DNA of 64,000 nucleotides from Caballeronia turbans (lineage in GTDB: Bacteria > Pseudomonadota > Gammaproteobacteria > Burkholderiales > Burkholderiaceae), in the NCBI GenBank assembly GCA_001544655.2, contig FCOD02000001.1, positions 186,001 to 250,000 of the forward strand. The letters run 5' to 3'. The notes under the pieces were generated by a model, which was given only the letters and a program-made list of their open reading frames with translations, was not told the origin of the DNA and did not search any database. A program made the translations under genes and the position numbers. Below are positions 18,815 to 27,528 of the stretch, one piece after another. The first letter of the stretch is position 1; the number at the start of each line of letters is the position of its first letter.

Positions 18815-19240
18815 ATGTCGATCGAAAAGGTTCTATACCGTGCGCATGCTCATGTCACCGGCGGACGCGATGGCCGCGCGACCGTACCCGAAAGCAATCT
18901 GGATCTTCGGCTGACGACTCCGAAAGAACTCGGCGGCGGTGGCGGCGATGGCACGAATCCCGAACAGCTGTTCGCCGCGGGCTATAGCGCGTGCTTCATT
19001 GGCGCGATCAAGTTCGTTGCCGCACGCGACAAGATTACGCTGCCCAAAGACGTTGCCATCGACGGCAGCGTGGGCATTGGACAAATCCCGAACGGCTTCG
19101 GCATCGAAGTCGAACTGAAGATCTCGCTGCCAGGCATGGATCGTAACGAGGCGCAGGCGTTGATCGACAAGGCGCACGTCGTGTGCCCTTATTCGAACGC
19201 GACCCGCAACAACATCGATGTCAAACTGACGCTGGCATAG
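18815..19240 (+). CDS. ohr: Organic hydroperoxide resistance protein
   Basis: Ohr reduces organic hydroperoxides with a reactive cysteine pair. C60 ([10 protein letters not shown]) and C123 ([10 protein letters not shown]) are at the expected places in a 141-residue OsmC-fold protein. The ATG at 18815 follows ACAGGAG. No ohrR gene is adjacent, although many ohr genes are controlled by a neighbouring OhrR. Convergent with the aldehyde dehydrogenase gene. Confidence 0.96.
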   Translation: MSIEKVLYRAHAHVTGGRDGRATVPESNLDLRLTTPKELGGGGGDGTNPEQLFAAGYSACFIGAIKFVAARDKITLPKDVAIDGSVGIGQIPNGFGIEVELKISLPGMDRNEAQALIDKAHVVCPYSNATRNNIDVKLTLA

Positions 19241-19249
19241 GCATGTCGA

Positions 19250-19285
19250 ACGCCCGAGCGTGCTTTGGAAGGGACGCTCGGGCGT
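19250..19285. terminator. Perfect hairpin between ohr and the aldehyde dehydrogenase gene
   Basis: ACGCCCGAGCGT pairs perfectly with ACGCTCGGGCGT over a 12-base loop, in the gap between two convergent genes. It has no T-run on either side. Confidence 0.6.
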
Positions 19286-19288
19286 GCG

Positions 19289-20725
19289 TCACCACGTTTC
19301 TCGCATCACCATCAGACGCGCTTCGGTCATGTCCTCAATCGCATAGCGAATGCCTTCCCGGCCGAGTCCCGAATCCTTCACGCCGCCATAAGGCATGTTA
19401 TCGACCCGGAAAGAGGGCACGTCGTTGATCACGACCCCGCCAACTTCAAGTGAATTCCATGCTTCATGCGCATGCGCGAGTGAATCCGTGAAAATGCCCG
19501 CCTGCAAGCCGAAATCGCTGTCGTTCACGGTATCGAGCGCGTCGTCGAAGTTATCGAACTTTTCGAGAATGGCGACAGGCCCGAACGCTTCCTTGCGATA
19601 GAGATCCGAATCTCGTCCGACGTTTTCGAGAAGCGTCGCTTCGAACATCGCGCCATCCACCTTGCCGCCAGCGATGATCTTCGCGCCGGCCTTCACGGCG
19701 TTTTCCATCCAACCGGCGAGGCGTTTCGATTCCGACTCGGAAATCATCGGTCCGACGAAGGTCTTCTCGTCCTTTGGATCGCCCATCCGGAGCGACTTCG
19801 TTTTCTCGATCAGCTTTTCACGCAAGTCATCGTATAGAGACGCGTGCACAAGAATGCGTTGCACGCCGATGCAACTTTGCCCGGACTGATAGAAAGCGCC
19901 GAACGCCAGCCGGTCGACTACATAGTCGAGCTTGCCGCCCTGATCGCTATCGACGATCGCGGCGGCGTTTCCGCCGAGTTCCAGAATGACCTTCTTCTTG
20001 CCTGCTTTCGCCTTCAGTTCCCAGCCGACCGCGGGCGAACCGGTGAAGGAGAGGAGCTTGAAACGCTCGTCGGTGGTGAACAGATCGGCGCCGTCGCGAT
20101 GCGCCGGCAGTATCGAGAATGCGCCCTTGGGCAGATCCGTTTCCGCGAGCACCTCACCGATGATCAACGCGCCGATCGGCGTGCGGCTCGCAGGCTTCAT
20201 GACGAACGGCACACCAGCGGCGATTGCGGGCGCGACCTTGTGCGCGGCAAGATTCAAAGGAAAATTGAAAGGCGAAATGAAGGAGCAGGGACCGATCGGC
20301 ACGCGTTTTACATAGCCGTGATAACCCTTTGCGCGCGGCGAGATCTTCAGATTCAGTATTTCGCCGTCGATCCGAACCGACTCTTCGGCTGCGACCTTGA
20401 ACGTATCGATAAGACGCGTAACTTCGCCGCGCGAATCGTTGATCGGCTTGCCGGCTTCGATGCATAAGGCCATTGCCATTTCATCGGAGCGCTCGCGAAA
20501 CCGCTTCACGCAATGCTCGAGCACCGCCTGACGTTTGAACGGGGGAAAGGCGCGCATGTCGGGCATCGCGGCGACCGCAAGGCCGATTGCCTCGTCGATG
20601 GCGTGCGCATCGGCAAGTGCCACGCGTGTGGCGACTTCACCGCTGAACTTGTCGGTCACCGCAAGATCGGTATTGGCGGCTACCGGCTCGTTGGCGAGGT
20701 AATAGGGATAAGTCGGCTTCAGCAT
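19289..20725 (-). CDS. NAD(P)-dependent aldehyde dehydrogenase
   Basis: Soluble ALDH-superfamily enzyme of 478 residues that oxidises an aldehyde to the acid. The catalytic cysteine is in FYQSGQSCIG and the general-base glutamate in ILELGGN; the cofactor-binding motif GSPAVGWEL is also intact. The group resembles ALDHs often annotated as phosphonoacetaldehyde or glyceraldehyde-3-phosphate-type dehydrogenases, but I cannot fix the substrate. It stands alone between ohr and the VOC gene. Confidence 0.92.
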   Translation of the reverse strand: MLKPTYPYYLANEPVAANTDLAVTDKFSGEVATRVALADAHAIDEAIGLAVAAMPDMRAFPPFKRQAVLEHCVKRFRERSDEMAMALCIEAGKPINDSRGEVTRLIDTFKVAAEESVRIDGEILNLKISPRAKGYHGYVKRVPIGPCSFISPFNFPLNLAAHKVAPAIAAGVPFVMKPASRTPIGALIIGEVLAETDLPKGAFSILPAHRDGADLFTTDERFKLLSFTGSPAVGWELKAKAGKKKVILELGGNAAAIVDSDQGGKLDYVVDRLAFGAFYQSGQSCIGVQRILVHASLYDDLREKLIEKTKSLRMGDPKDEKTFVGPMISESESKRLAGWMENAVKAGAKIIAGGKVDGAMFEATLLENVGRDSDLYRKEAFGPVAILEKFDNFDDALDTVNDSDFGLQAGIFTDSLAHAHEAWNSLEVGGVVINDVPSFRVDNMPYGGVKDSGLGREGIRYAIEDMTEARLMVMRETW

Positions 20726-20887
20726 GAACGGTCTCCTGTCGGGGGACGACGCGTTGTCGATATCGTTCAGATTACCGCTTAAACGCCGCGCGTGCAGGCA
20801 ACACCGACTGTGGAATGAGATAGCATGCGAACGGAACCGAACGAAGCGTGCATGCGCGCTTCATGTATCCGACATGAGGAGGAAACG

Positions 20888-21289
20888 ATGCTGACTTCTG
20901 GAATCGATCACGTGGGCCTCGCCGTCCGCAATCTCGACGCGACCCGAGACTTCTTCGTTCAGTGTCTGGGCTGGAAGATCGCCGGCGAGCGGCCCGAGTA
21001 CCCAGCCGTGTTCGTATCCGACGAAAAGTTGTTGGTTACGCTATGGCAGGTGAAAGACGACCCGGCGCCAATAGCATTCGACCGGCGAAAGAATATCGGG
21101 CTTCATCATCTTGCGCTGCGTGCAGCGGATGAAGCCGCGCTCGCGACGATTCTCGATCGCGTGTCGGCATGGCCTGGCGTGACGGTGGAATTCGCGCCGG
21201 AACCGCTAGGGGCAGGGCCGAAACGCCATATGATGATCTATGAACCGGGCGGCATTCGGATCGAATTCGCGTTCGATCCACGCGTTTAG
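20888..21289 (+). CDS. VOC-superfamily (glyoxalase-like) protein
   Basis: A 133-residue protein with the paired beta-alpha-beta-beta-beta modules of the vicinal oxygen chelate fold. Likely metal ligands are H8 in GIDHVGLAV, H in GLHHLALR and E near the end (GIRIEFAFDP), which matches lactoylglutathione lyase-like proteins. The ATG at 20888 has GAGGAGG just before it. It is followed by a bidirectional terminator. Substrate unknown. Confidence 0.88.
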   Translation: MLTSGIDHVGLAVRNLDATRDFFVQCLGWKIAGERPEYPAVFVSDEKLLVTLWQVKDDPAPIAFDRRKNIGLHHLALRAADEAALATILDRVSAWPGVTVEFAPEPLGAGPKRHMMIYEPGGIRIEFAFDPRV

Positions 21290-21305
21290 ATTAAATGGAT
21301 TGTAA

Positions 21306-21339
21306 AAAACAGCGGAGTCTTGAACGAACTCCGCCGTTT
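21306..21339. terminator. Bidirectional terminator between VOC and H-NS genes
   Basis: A GCGGAGT/ACTCCGC stem extended by AAAC/GTTT, with A-rich sequence on the left and a T-run on the right, sits between two convergent genes. Confidence 0.75.
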
Positions 21340-21351
21340 ATCTATTCATCT

Positions 21352-21849
21352 TCAGCCGATCAGGAAAGGCGTGCGATCTTCGACGGATGCAAGCCATGCG
21401 GGTGCACGTCCACGTCCGCTCCACGTTGCACCTGATTGCGGATCGCGATAGAGCGCGGGTTGGGGACCGCGCGGCTGTCCCTTTCTTTTGCGCTTGACTG
21501 CGGCGCGCGCCTTGCCTTCAGCCTTGGTCGCCGGCGCACTCGCGCCGACCGCGAACTTGCTGCGGTCCTTGGCTTTGGCGATCCAGCCGGGTGCACGTCC
21601 GCGCCCGCTCCAGGTCGCGCCGGTTTTCGGATCCTGATAGGCAACCGTGCTTTGTTTTTTTGCCGGGGCCGATCGGCCTGCCTTCTTGCGCGTGCCAGAA
21701 TATTGTTCGATGTCCGCGACGGTCAAACCATGGCTCGACATCAAATCATGAATCTTTTTCAGCACGCTTTCAGATTCTTTAGCGATGAGCGCATCGGCTT
21801 TCGCTTGAAGTGCTTCGATACGTGCCTGAATACTTTCTAGCGTCGACAT
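21352..21849 (-). CDS. H-NS-family nucleoid protein with two DNA-binding motifs
   Basis: A 165-residue H-NS-like protein. Residues 1-50 form the coiled-coil oligomerisation domain (MSTLESIQARIEALQAKADA). Two separate copies of the C-terminal AT-hook-like DNA-binding motif follow: YQDPKTGATWSGRGRAPGWI at 71-90 and YRDPQSGATWSGRGRAPAWL at 134-153, joined by a lysine/alanine-rich linker of about 40 residues. Usual family members of about 95-110 residues have one such motif. It should silence AT-rich DNA; the second motif may increase affinity or bridge DNA. Confidence 0.93.
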   Translation of the reverse strand: MSTLESIQARIEALQAKADALIAKESESVLKKIHDLMSSHGLTVADIEQYSGTRKKAGRSAPAKKQSTVAYQDPKTGATWSGRGRAPGWIAKAKDRSKFAVGASAPATKAEGKARAAVKRKRKGQPRGPQPALYRDPQSGATWSGRGRAPAWLASVEDRTPFLIG

Positions 21850-22202
21850 GACTTACCTCTAATAAATTGTCGTCTGCACTATGCCACGGACGTGCGTGAC
21901 GCGCTAGAGGAAATTCGTGTCAATACATGGCAAATGACATTCACGGAAAGTGTTTTAACGCGATAACCGTGCGACGCACATTGAGGTATCTATTGCTATC
22001 CCGCCAGGAAAGTTGTTCAGCATCTTTCTTAAAGCAGCTGTCTGTTCGAGTTCTTTGAACGATCGTCGACATTTGCGTCTTATGACCAAAGGCGTTGCGA
22101 TCGACCGGTGAGCGAAACGCGCTTGGCATCGATGGACATTGCGCTAATTTCGATGTTGACGCACGCCATAAACGGCGTGAAGCGCAATGCACGCGCTGCG
22201 CT
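21850..22202. other. Intergenic region without visible gene
   Basis: About 350 bases between the H-NS start and the end of uraH. It is more AT-rich than the surroundings, as expected for an H-NS gene promoter, and shows no convincing frame or RNA structure. Confidence 0.5.
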
Positions 22203-22541
22203 TCAACTTCCGCGATAGGTTCCGAAGCTCCACGGCGAACACAGCAGCGGCACGTGATAGTGCTGCGCGGCATCGGCAAGTGTGAAGCGCACTGGGACGA
22301 CGTCGGCGAATACATCGGGGGTCTTGAAGTAGTCCGCTACCCAGAAACGCAATTCGAAATCGCCTGCACGCGCCTGTGCGGCCGGCAGGATCGGTGAATC
22401 CGTGCGCCCATCGCGATTGGTGCGCGTGCGCGCGAGCAGCGTGGGCGGCTGCGTGCCGATGTCGAACAATTCGATCTGCATGCCCGCGGCGGGCTTGCCG
22501 AGCGCGACGTCGAGCACATGCGTAGTGATGCCTGCGGCCAT
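22203..22541 (-). CDS. uraH: 5-Hydroxyisourate hydrolase, cytoplasmic
   Basis: Transthyretin-like enzyme that hydrolyses 5-hydroxyisourate to OHCU in urate degradation. H8 (ITTHVLD), R46 (NRDGR), H96 (HYHVPL) and the C-terminal YRGS (109-112) are the catalytic signature separating HIU hydrolase from transthyretin. The start at 22541 (MAAGITTHVLD) follows CAGGAGA; the product is 112 residues, the standard size. It is the third gene of a unit with the exported paralogue and the MFS transporter. Confidence 0.95.
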   Translation of the reverse strand: MAAGITTHVLDVALGKPAAGMQIELFDIGTQPPTLLARTRTNRDGRTDSPILPAAQARAGDFELRFWVADYFKTPDVFADVVPVRFTLADAAQHYHVPLLCSPWSFGTYRGS

Positions 22542-22582
22542 GATGATGTGTCTCCTGATCTGGCGTTTCGTTTGTGTTCCGC

Positions 22583-23107
22583 TCAACTGCCGCGGTAGTA
22601 GTTGTAGCTCCACGGCCCGAACAACACAGGCAGGTGAATGCGCTGGTTGATGTCGATGATGCGAAAGCGCAGCGGGATCTTCGAAAGGAACAACGGTTGC
22701 GGCAGATTCGCCTTGCGCGCGGCGAAGTATTCGTCTGCATGCAGCAACAGTTCATACGTGCCTGCGCGATACGTATCGCCGATCAGAAGCGGCGGCTCGC
22801 TGCGGCCGCTCGCTGCGAGCGTGATCGTCTGCAGAAGCTTCGAGCGTCCGTCTTCGATTGCGAACAAGTCCACACGCATGCCCGCGGCGGGCGTGCCGTG
22901 CCATGTATCGAGACCGTGCATCGTGAGACGCGGACTCAGGCCGTCCTGTTGCACCGGACCTGTCGTCTGGTTCGGCGCGGGCGACGCTGGCGCATCGGCG
23001 GAGAGGGCGGTCTTCGCCATCAGCATGCTTGCGCCCAACGAGACCGATTGCAGGGCAAAGCGTCGGCGGCTCACATCGAAAGCCGGAGAAGTGTCTTTGT
23101 CGCGCAT
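22583..23107 (-). CDS. HIU hydrolase/transthyretin-like paralogue with Tat signal
   Basis: A second 5-hydroxyisourate hydrolase-like protein of 174 residues. It begins with a twin-arginine leader (SRRRFALQSVSLGASMLM) and has a spacer of about 25 residues before the hydrolase domain. The key residues are kept: H in TMHGLDTWHG, H in RIHLPVLFGPW and the terminal YRGS. It should therefore act outside the cytoplasm. I use the ATG at 23107, which nearly overlaps the transporter stop; a GTG at 23116 is possible. Co-transcribed with the MFS gene. Confidence 0.88.
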   Translation of the reverse strand: MRDKDTSPAFDVSRRRFALQSVSLGASMLMAKTALSADAPASPAPNQTTGPVQQDGLSPRLTMHGLDTWHGTPAAGMRVDLFAIEDGRSKLLQTITLAASGRSEPPLLIGDTYRAGTYELLLHADEYFAARKANLPQPLFLSKIPLRFRIIDINQRIHLPVLFGPWSYNYYRGS

Positions 23108-23108
23108 G

Positions 23109-24449
23109 TCATGCACCTTGTTTGTTGCCGAGCTTGCGGATGCCGACGATAACCAGCACCGCAGCCAGAATTTCGATGACGGCCACGAGATAGAGACCGG
23201 AGGTCAACTTGCCCGTCGCGTTCTTGACGAGTCCCATGACGTAGGGCGCGCCGAAACCCGCGAGATTGGAGACGGAGTTGATGAGCGCCACGCCGATTGC
23301 CGCTGCGCTGCCCGCGAGATAGCGATTGGGCAACTGCCAGAACACGGGGATCGCGCTCATCGTGCCGATCAGCGATGCCGTCATGGCCAACAGCGCGATA
23401 ACCGGCGAAATCTTGTCGAGGCCCATCAGCACGGCAAGCACCGCCATCGATATGCCGCCGACGATGGCCGCCCCGCTGAAGTGCCAGCGCACTTCATTGC
23501 TGCGGTCCGAGTGCGCACCGTTGATGATCATGCCGGCCGCGCCGCACAGATAGGCCACTGCCGCGATCCAGCCGACGGCCATCGGCGTGCTCACACCTAC
23601 GTCCTTGATGACGGTCGGAATCCAGAAGGTGAGCGTCGAGTTCGCGCACAGCAGGCAGAAGAAGATCGCGATCAGCAGCCACACCTTCCGATTCGTGAAG
23701 AGCGATCGCCAGTCGTGTCCACGCTCGCCCATTGCGGCATTGTCGCGTTGCAGGGCATCGAGCACTACGCGTTTTTCATCGTCGTTGAGCCAGCGCGCCT
23801 GCTCGGGCTTGTCCGTCATGTAGAAGTAGGCGAACACACCGGCGAGCACCGACGGAATGCCTTCGATGATGAAGAGCCACTGCCAGCCATGCATGCCGTG
23901 CACGCCGCCCATCGACGTCATGATCCAGCCGGCGAGCGGACCGCCGAGCACCCCCGCTATCGCCGATGCCGACATGAACGTGCCGAAGGCCCGCGCGCGC
24001 CGCTGCGACGGATACCAGTACGTGAGATAGAGAATGACGCCCGGATAGAAGCCCGCTTCGAAAGCCCCAAGCAGGAAGCGCAGGATATAGAACTGCGTAG
24101 GCGTGGTGACATGCGTCTGCAGCATGCAGATGATGCCCCAGCAGATCGTGATGCGCATGATCGTCTTCTTTGCGCCGATCTTCTGCAGCAGCATGTTCGA
24201 CGGCACTTCGAACAGGAAATAGCCGAGGAAGAATATGCCCGCGCCGAGTCCATATACGGCTTCGCTGAAATGCAGCGAGTCCAGCATCTGCAGCTTGGCA
24301 AAGCCGATGTTCACGCGATCCAGCCACGCGAGCACCCATAGCACGCCGAGAAACGGCAGCAGGCGCCATGACACCTTGCGATAGACGCTCGCTTCGGCGC
24401 TTTCGGCCTCGCTCGCGAAGACCGGCATCTCCTGTTTGATGAGCGACAT
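23109..24449 (-). CDS. MFS transporter, anion:cation symporter group
   Basis: Twelve-helix inner-membrane carrier of 446 residues with the MFS motif WLDRVNIGFAKLQ after helix 1, typical of the ACS family that takes up organic anions such as tartrate or 4-hydroxyphenylacetate. The ATG at 24449 follows AAAGGAGA. Being first in an operon with two HIU hydrolases, it may carry urate, allantoin or a related ureide; this is inferred from context. It is divergent from a LysR gene. Confidence 0.88.
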   Translation of the reverse strand: MSLIKQEMPVFASEAESAEASVYRKVSWRLLPFLGVLWVLAWLDRVNIGFAKLQMLDSLHFSEAVYGLGAGIFFLGYFLFEVPSNMLLQKIGAKKTIMRITICWGIICMLQTHVTTPTQFYILRFLLGAFEAGFYPGVILYLTYWYPSQRRARAFGTFMSASAIAGVLGGPLAGWIMTSMGGVHGMHGWQWLFIIEGIPSVLAGVFAYFYMTDKPEQARWLNDDEKRVVLDALQRDNAAMGERGHDWRSLFTNRKVWLLIAIFFCLLCANSTLTFWIPTVIKDVGVSTPMAVGWIAAVAYLCGAAGMIINGAHSDRSNEVRWHFSGAAIVGGISMAVLAVLMGLDKISPVIALLAMTASLIGTMSAIPVFWQLPNRYLAGSAAAIGVALINSVSNLAGFGAPYVMGLVKNATGKLTSGLYLVAVIEILAAVLVIVGIRKLGNKQGA

Positions 24450-24734
24450 GGTTTCTCCTTTCCAGTCGGTTTGCGTCGCACGGACACTGTCGTGCATTCG
24501 GTGGAAGCAAGTATAGAAACGGCCAAAAAATCGGGAACGGGCGGCGAGCCAATAGGCCCCATAGCAACGCGTATATGGGTTGCGAAGCCTTGTCTGGCGG
24601 GCCTTGGCGCCGCTCGTTGCGGTGTTTTTTCGTACCTATGGATTACCCTAGCGCCGCCTGCAACAAGCGGTTCTTGCAATGCCGGCTGGCAGAATAGCGG
24701 CGCGGCCACGCGAACCATAGAGACAGCACTCACC

Positions 24735-25682
24735 ATGAATCGCACCGACGATCCATTCGATACCTATCTGTTGCGCGTTTTGTGCACGCTGATCGGCGAG
24801 CGCAGCGTGTCGCGCACGGCCATTCGTATGAACCAGTCGCAACCGGCTATCAGCTCCGCGCTCAAGCGGTTGCGCGCGATCTTCAACGACCCGCTGCTCA
24901 CGCGCGAAAAGAATGTGATGGTGCCGACCGAGCGCGCCATTCAACTCGCACAAAGTGCGCAAGCCGCATTGAGCGCGCTCGATAACCTGCTCGTATCGGA
25001 CGATCATTTCGATCCTGCGACCACCGAACAAAGCTTCACAGTGGGCATGCCCGACTATCTGGCGCCCCCCTTCTTTGCGCATGTCGTGCGCGAATTCAGG
25101 CGCGCTGCACCGCATGCGCGCCTCGTCGCCGTGCCGCTCTCGGCCGCATTCAACTATGAACAGGGGCTCTCGGAGGGCTCGCCGGATATCGTCATCGGCA
25201 ACTGGCCCAATCCTCCCGAGCATTTGCATTTGTCGGTATTGCTCGAAGATGACGTCGTGTGTGTCGTTGCCCGCGACAGCGTATATGCGAAGTCAGGCAA
25301 ATTCGATGCCGAGGACTATCTGAGCGCGTCGCATATCGTGCCGACGCCGTATTCGCGCGATCAGCGCGGCGTCGTCGATACCGGGCTCAGCACCATGCGC
25401 GTGCATCGTGACAACCGCGTGAGTTGCCCATACTTCAATCTCGCGCCCAGCCTCATACCGGGCACCGATCTGATTCTCACGACAGGCCGGCATTTCGCCA
25501 ACTATCACGCGCAGCATCTGCCGCTCGCCGTGCTCGATCCGCCGATCGAATTTCCGTTCATGCGGTTCTATCAACTCTGGCATCCGTCGCGGCATCGTTC
25601 GGCTTCGCACGTGTGGTTGCGCGGCATGCTGACGGCGGCCGCGCAGGAGCTGCGCGCGCTGCGCGACATGCATCGCAGTTAG
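24735..25682 (+). CDS. LysR-family transcriptional regulator of the urate locus
   Basis: A 315-residue LysR protein: HTH in residues about 8-65 (RSVSRTAIRMNQSQPAISSALKRLR) and effector-binding domain afterwards. It lies between, and is oriented towards, uraD and away from the transporter-HIU hydrolase operon, the common arrangement for a local regulator. The frame is open upstream, but the conserved N-terminus begins at the ATG at 24735. The inducer may be urate or one of its oxidation products (inference). Confidence 0.88.
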   Translation: MNRTDDPFDTYLLRVLCTLIGERSVSRTAIRMNQSQPAISSALKRLRAIFNDPLLTREKNVMVPTERAIQLAQSAQAALSALDNLLVSDDHFDPATTEQSFTVGMPDYLAPPFFAHVVREFRRAAPHARLVAVPLSAAFNYEQGLSEGSPDIVIGNWPNPPEHLHLSVLLEDDVVCVVARDSVYAKSGKFDAEDYLSASHIVPTPYSRDQRGVVDTGLSTMRVHRDNRVSCPYFNLAPSLIPGTDLILTTGRHFANYHAQHLPLAVLDPPIEFPFMRFYQLWHPSRHRSASHVWLRGMLTAAAQELRALRDMHRS

Positions 25683-25792
25683 CGCTATCGCGTTCTGTTA
25701 TGCGGTCAATAGGATAGGGTGTCTCGCCGCCCGATCGCGCGCTTTCTATACTCGGCACGAATCGCCATCGATGCCTTATAGGAGAGCCATTC

Positions 25793-26317
25793 ATGTCACA
25801 GACAATCAATCTCGAACCGATCAACGCGTTCGATCACACGGCCTTCGTCGGCGCCTTCGCGAGCGTGTTCGAACATTTTCCGCAGGCGGCGGAGGGCGCC
25901 TGGAGCGCGCGTCCATTCGCATCCGCCACGGGATTGCACGACGCGATGATGAATGTCATCCGCAATCTTGACGACAAGAGCCAGCGTGCCTTTCTGAACC
26001 TGCACCCGTTGTTGTCAGGCGCGAATATTCGCTCCGGAACGATGACGGCGGATTCGGATGCCGAGCAAAAAAGCGCCGGGCTCGATGCGATGTCGGCCGA
26101 ACAGGACGCCTTGCTCGATCGTCTCAATGCCGCCTATCTCGAGCGCCACGGCTTTCCGTTCATCATCTGCGTGCGGCATTACACGCGCGAGGGCATCTTC
26201 AGCGCGCTGGAGCGACGTATCGGCCGCAGCACGCAGCAGGAGCTGGATGAGGCTTTGGCGCAAATCGCGTCGATCACGCGTGCGCGCTTGAATGCGCGTC
26301 TCTGCGCGCTCAAGTGA
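25793..26317 (+). CDS. uraD: OHCU decarboxylase
   Basis: 2-Oxo-4-hydroxy-4-carboxy-5-ureidoimidazoline decarboxylase, the last step from urate to (S)-allantoin. The 174-residue helical protein has the catalytic H71 in the LNLHPLLSG motif (HPxL in the family) and the segment FPFIICVRHYTREGI. The ATG at 25793 follows AGGAGAG. It completes the HIU hydrolase pair encoded across the LysR gene. The first urate-oxidising enzyme and allantoinase are not in the window. Confidence 0.93.
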   Translation: MSQTINLEPINAFDHTAFVGAFASVFEHFPQAAEGAWSARPFASATGLHDAMMNVIRNLDDKSQRAFLNLHPLLSGANIRSGTMTADSDAEQKSAGLDAMSAEQDALLDRLNAAYLERHGFPFIICVRHYTREGIFSALERRIGRSTQQELDEALAQIASITRARLNARLCALK

Positions 26318-26331
26318 CGGAAATGCGGCGG

Positions 26332-26356
26332 CGGGTCTGACGTTGCATCAGGCCCG
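26332..26356. terminator. Hairpin between uraD and the DUF4440-like gene
   Basis: CGGGTCTGA pairs with TCAGGCCCG (one G-U pair) over a seven-base loop between convergent genes; no T-run. Confidence 0.5.
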
Positions 26357-26364
26357 CGCGCCTA

Positions 26365-26811
26365 TCACTGTGCCGCGTTCCATGTCTGCGCGGTCGTCCG
26401 CCACTTGCCGTCGGCGCCCTTGGCGAGCACCTTGAGGACCACGCCCTTATATGACGTCTTCTTGCCGTCCTTTTCCGCGACGGCGGTCCAGTTCGCGGTT
26501 TGATACATCAGATTGCCGACTCGCTTCGCACTGACGACATCGATCGTGTGATCGCGAAAGCCCGCATCAAACAGGCCTTTGTAGAACTTCTCGACGTCGG
26601 CACGTCCCTGAACGGTTGTTCCGTTTCCGGGGGACACCACGGCCTTTTCGTCGTACAAGGCGCCCAGCGCCCGAGCATCTCCCTTGTTAAAGGCCGCATT
26701 CCAGGCGGTATTCGCATCGTCTATTACCTTGTCGTGCTGCGCGAATGCAGTTTGCGACGCGATCAATGCGAACAGCACGCCGGCACCGAATTGCCTTAAG
26801 GATTTTTTCAT
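26365..26811 (-). CDS. Exported SnoaL/DUF4440-like protein
   Basis: A 148-residue protein with a Sec signal peptide (KKSLRQFGAGVLFALIASQTAFAQ) followed by one NTF2-like cone domain: TAWNAAFNKGDARALGALY, then AVVSPGNGTTVQGRADVEKFYKG. This is the pattern of the SgcJ/EcaC and DUF4440 groups, small binding or isomerase-like proteins with no general function. The ATG at 26811 is preceded by TTGGAG; the frame is open further upstream but that part lacks family character. Confidence 0.85.
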   Translation of the reverse strand: MKKSLRQFGAGVLFALIASQTAFAQHDKVIDDANTAWNAAFNKGDARALGALYDEKAVVSPGNGTTVQGRADVEKFYKGLFDAGFRDHTIDVVSAKRVGNLMYQTANWTAVAEKDGKKTSYKGVVLKVLAKGADGKWRTTAQTWNAAQ

Positions 26812-26991
26812 CACGTATCTCCAAGTGGCGAACTCGCAGACCTGGGCGATGTGTGACTGCGTGCGGGTGATGAAAAACGCAAGCACCGATTCCGGTGTCA
26901 TTTTTCGAATTTGCTTACAGTCGCCCGTCTGCGCGTGGAGTATAGGCAGCGGTCTTCCTGTAATCAATTAACGCAGAATCGGCGATACCTT

Positions 26992-27528
26992 TCACTGGGC
27001 GGCGCACACGCGCGGCACGCGATGAAAGTTGCGGTCGAAATAAATCAGGCTGTCGCCGTCGTCGCGCACGCGGATCGCGGTCGTTTCGACGAACATCACC
27101 GAATGCGATCCGACTTCTTTTGCCTCGACGATGGTGCCCTGCAGGCTCGCCAGCGCATCGCGTAATACCGGCACGCCGTTCATGCCTTCATCCCACACCG
27201 GCAACGAGAAACGTTCTTCCATGGAGAGTTGCGTGAGACCGGCGAAGTGCCGCGCGATCTGTTCGAGATGACCGGGCAAGACATTGATGCACACGTTACG
27301 ATTGTTCACGAATGCGGCATGCATCGCGCTCGACCGGTTGATGCAGACGAGCAGCGTCGGCGGCGCATCCGTGACCGAGCATACGGCGCTGGCTGTAATG
27401 CCGCAGCGTCCATGCGTGCCCGTCGTCGTGATGACGTTCACCGCGGCCCCGAGATGAGCCATTGCCTGTCGAAACTGCTTGCGTACCTGTTCGATATCGG
27501 CAGAGTCGGGGCGGGGCAGCGCGGACAT
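26992..27528 (-). CDS. Flavin reductase (HpaC/RutF type)
   Basis: A 178-residue NAD(P)H:FMN/FAD reductase of the flavin reductase-like domain family, with the flavin-contact segments GITASAVCSVTDAPPTLLVCIN and GSHSVMFVE. Such proteins feed reduced flavin to a two-component monooxygenase, but no oxygenase gene lies in the window. The start at 27528 follows CAGGAGA. The neighbouring aromatic amine operon makes an aromatic partner possible; this is speculation. Confidence 0.88.
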   Translation of the reverse strand: MSALPRPDSADIEQVRKQFRQAMAHLGAAVNVITTTGTHGRCGITASAVCSVTDAPPTLLVCINRSSAMHAAFVNNRNVCINVLPGHLEQIARHFAGLTQLSMEERFSLPVWDEGMNGVPVLRDALASLQGTIVEAKEVGSHSVMFVETTAIRVRDDGDSLIYFDRNFHRVPRVCAAQ

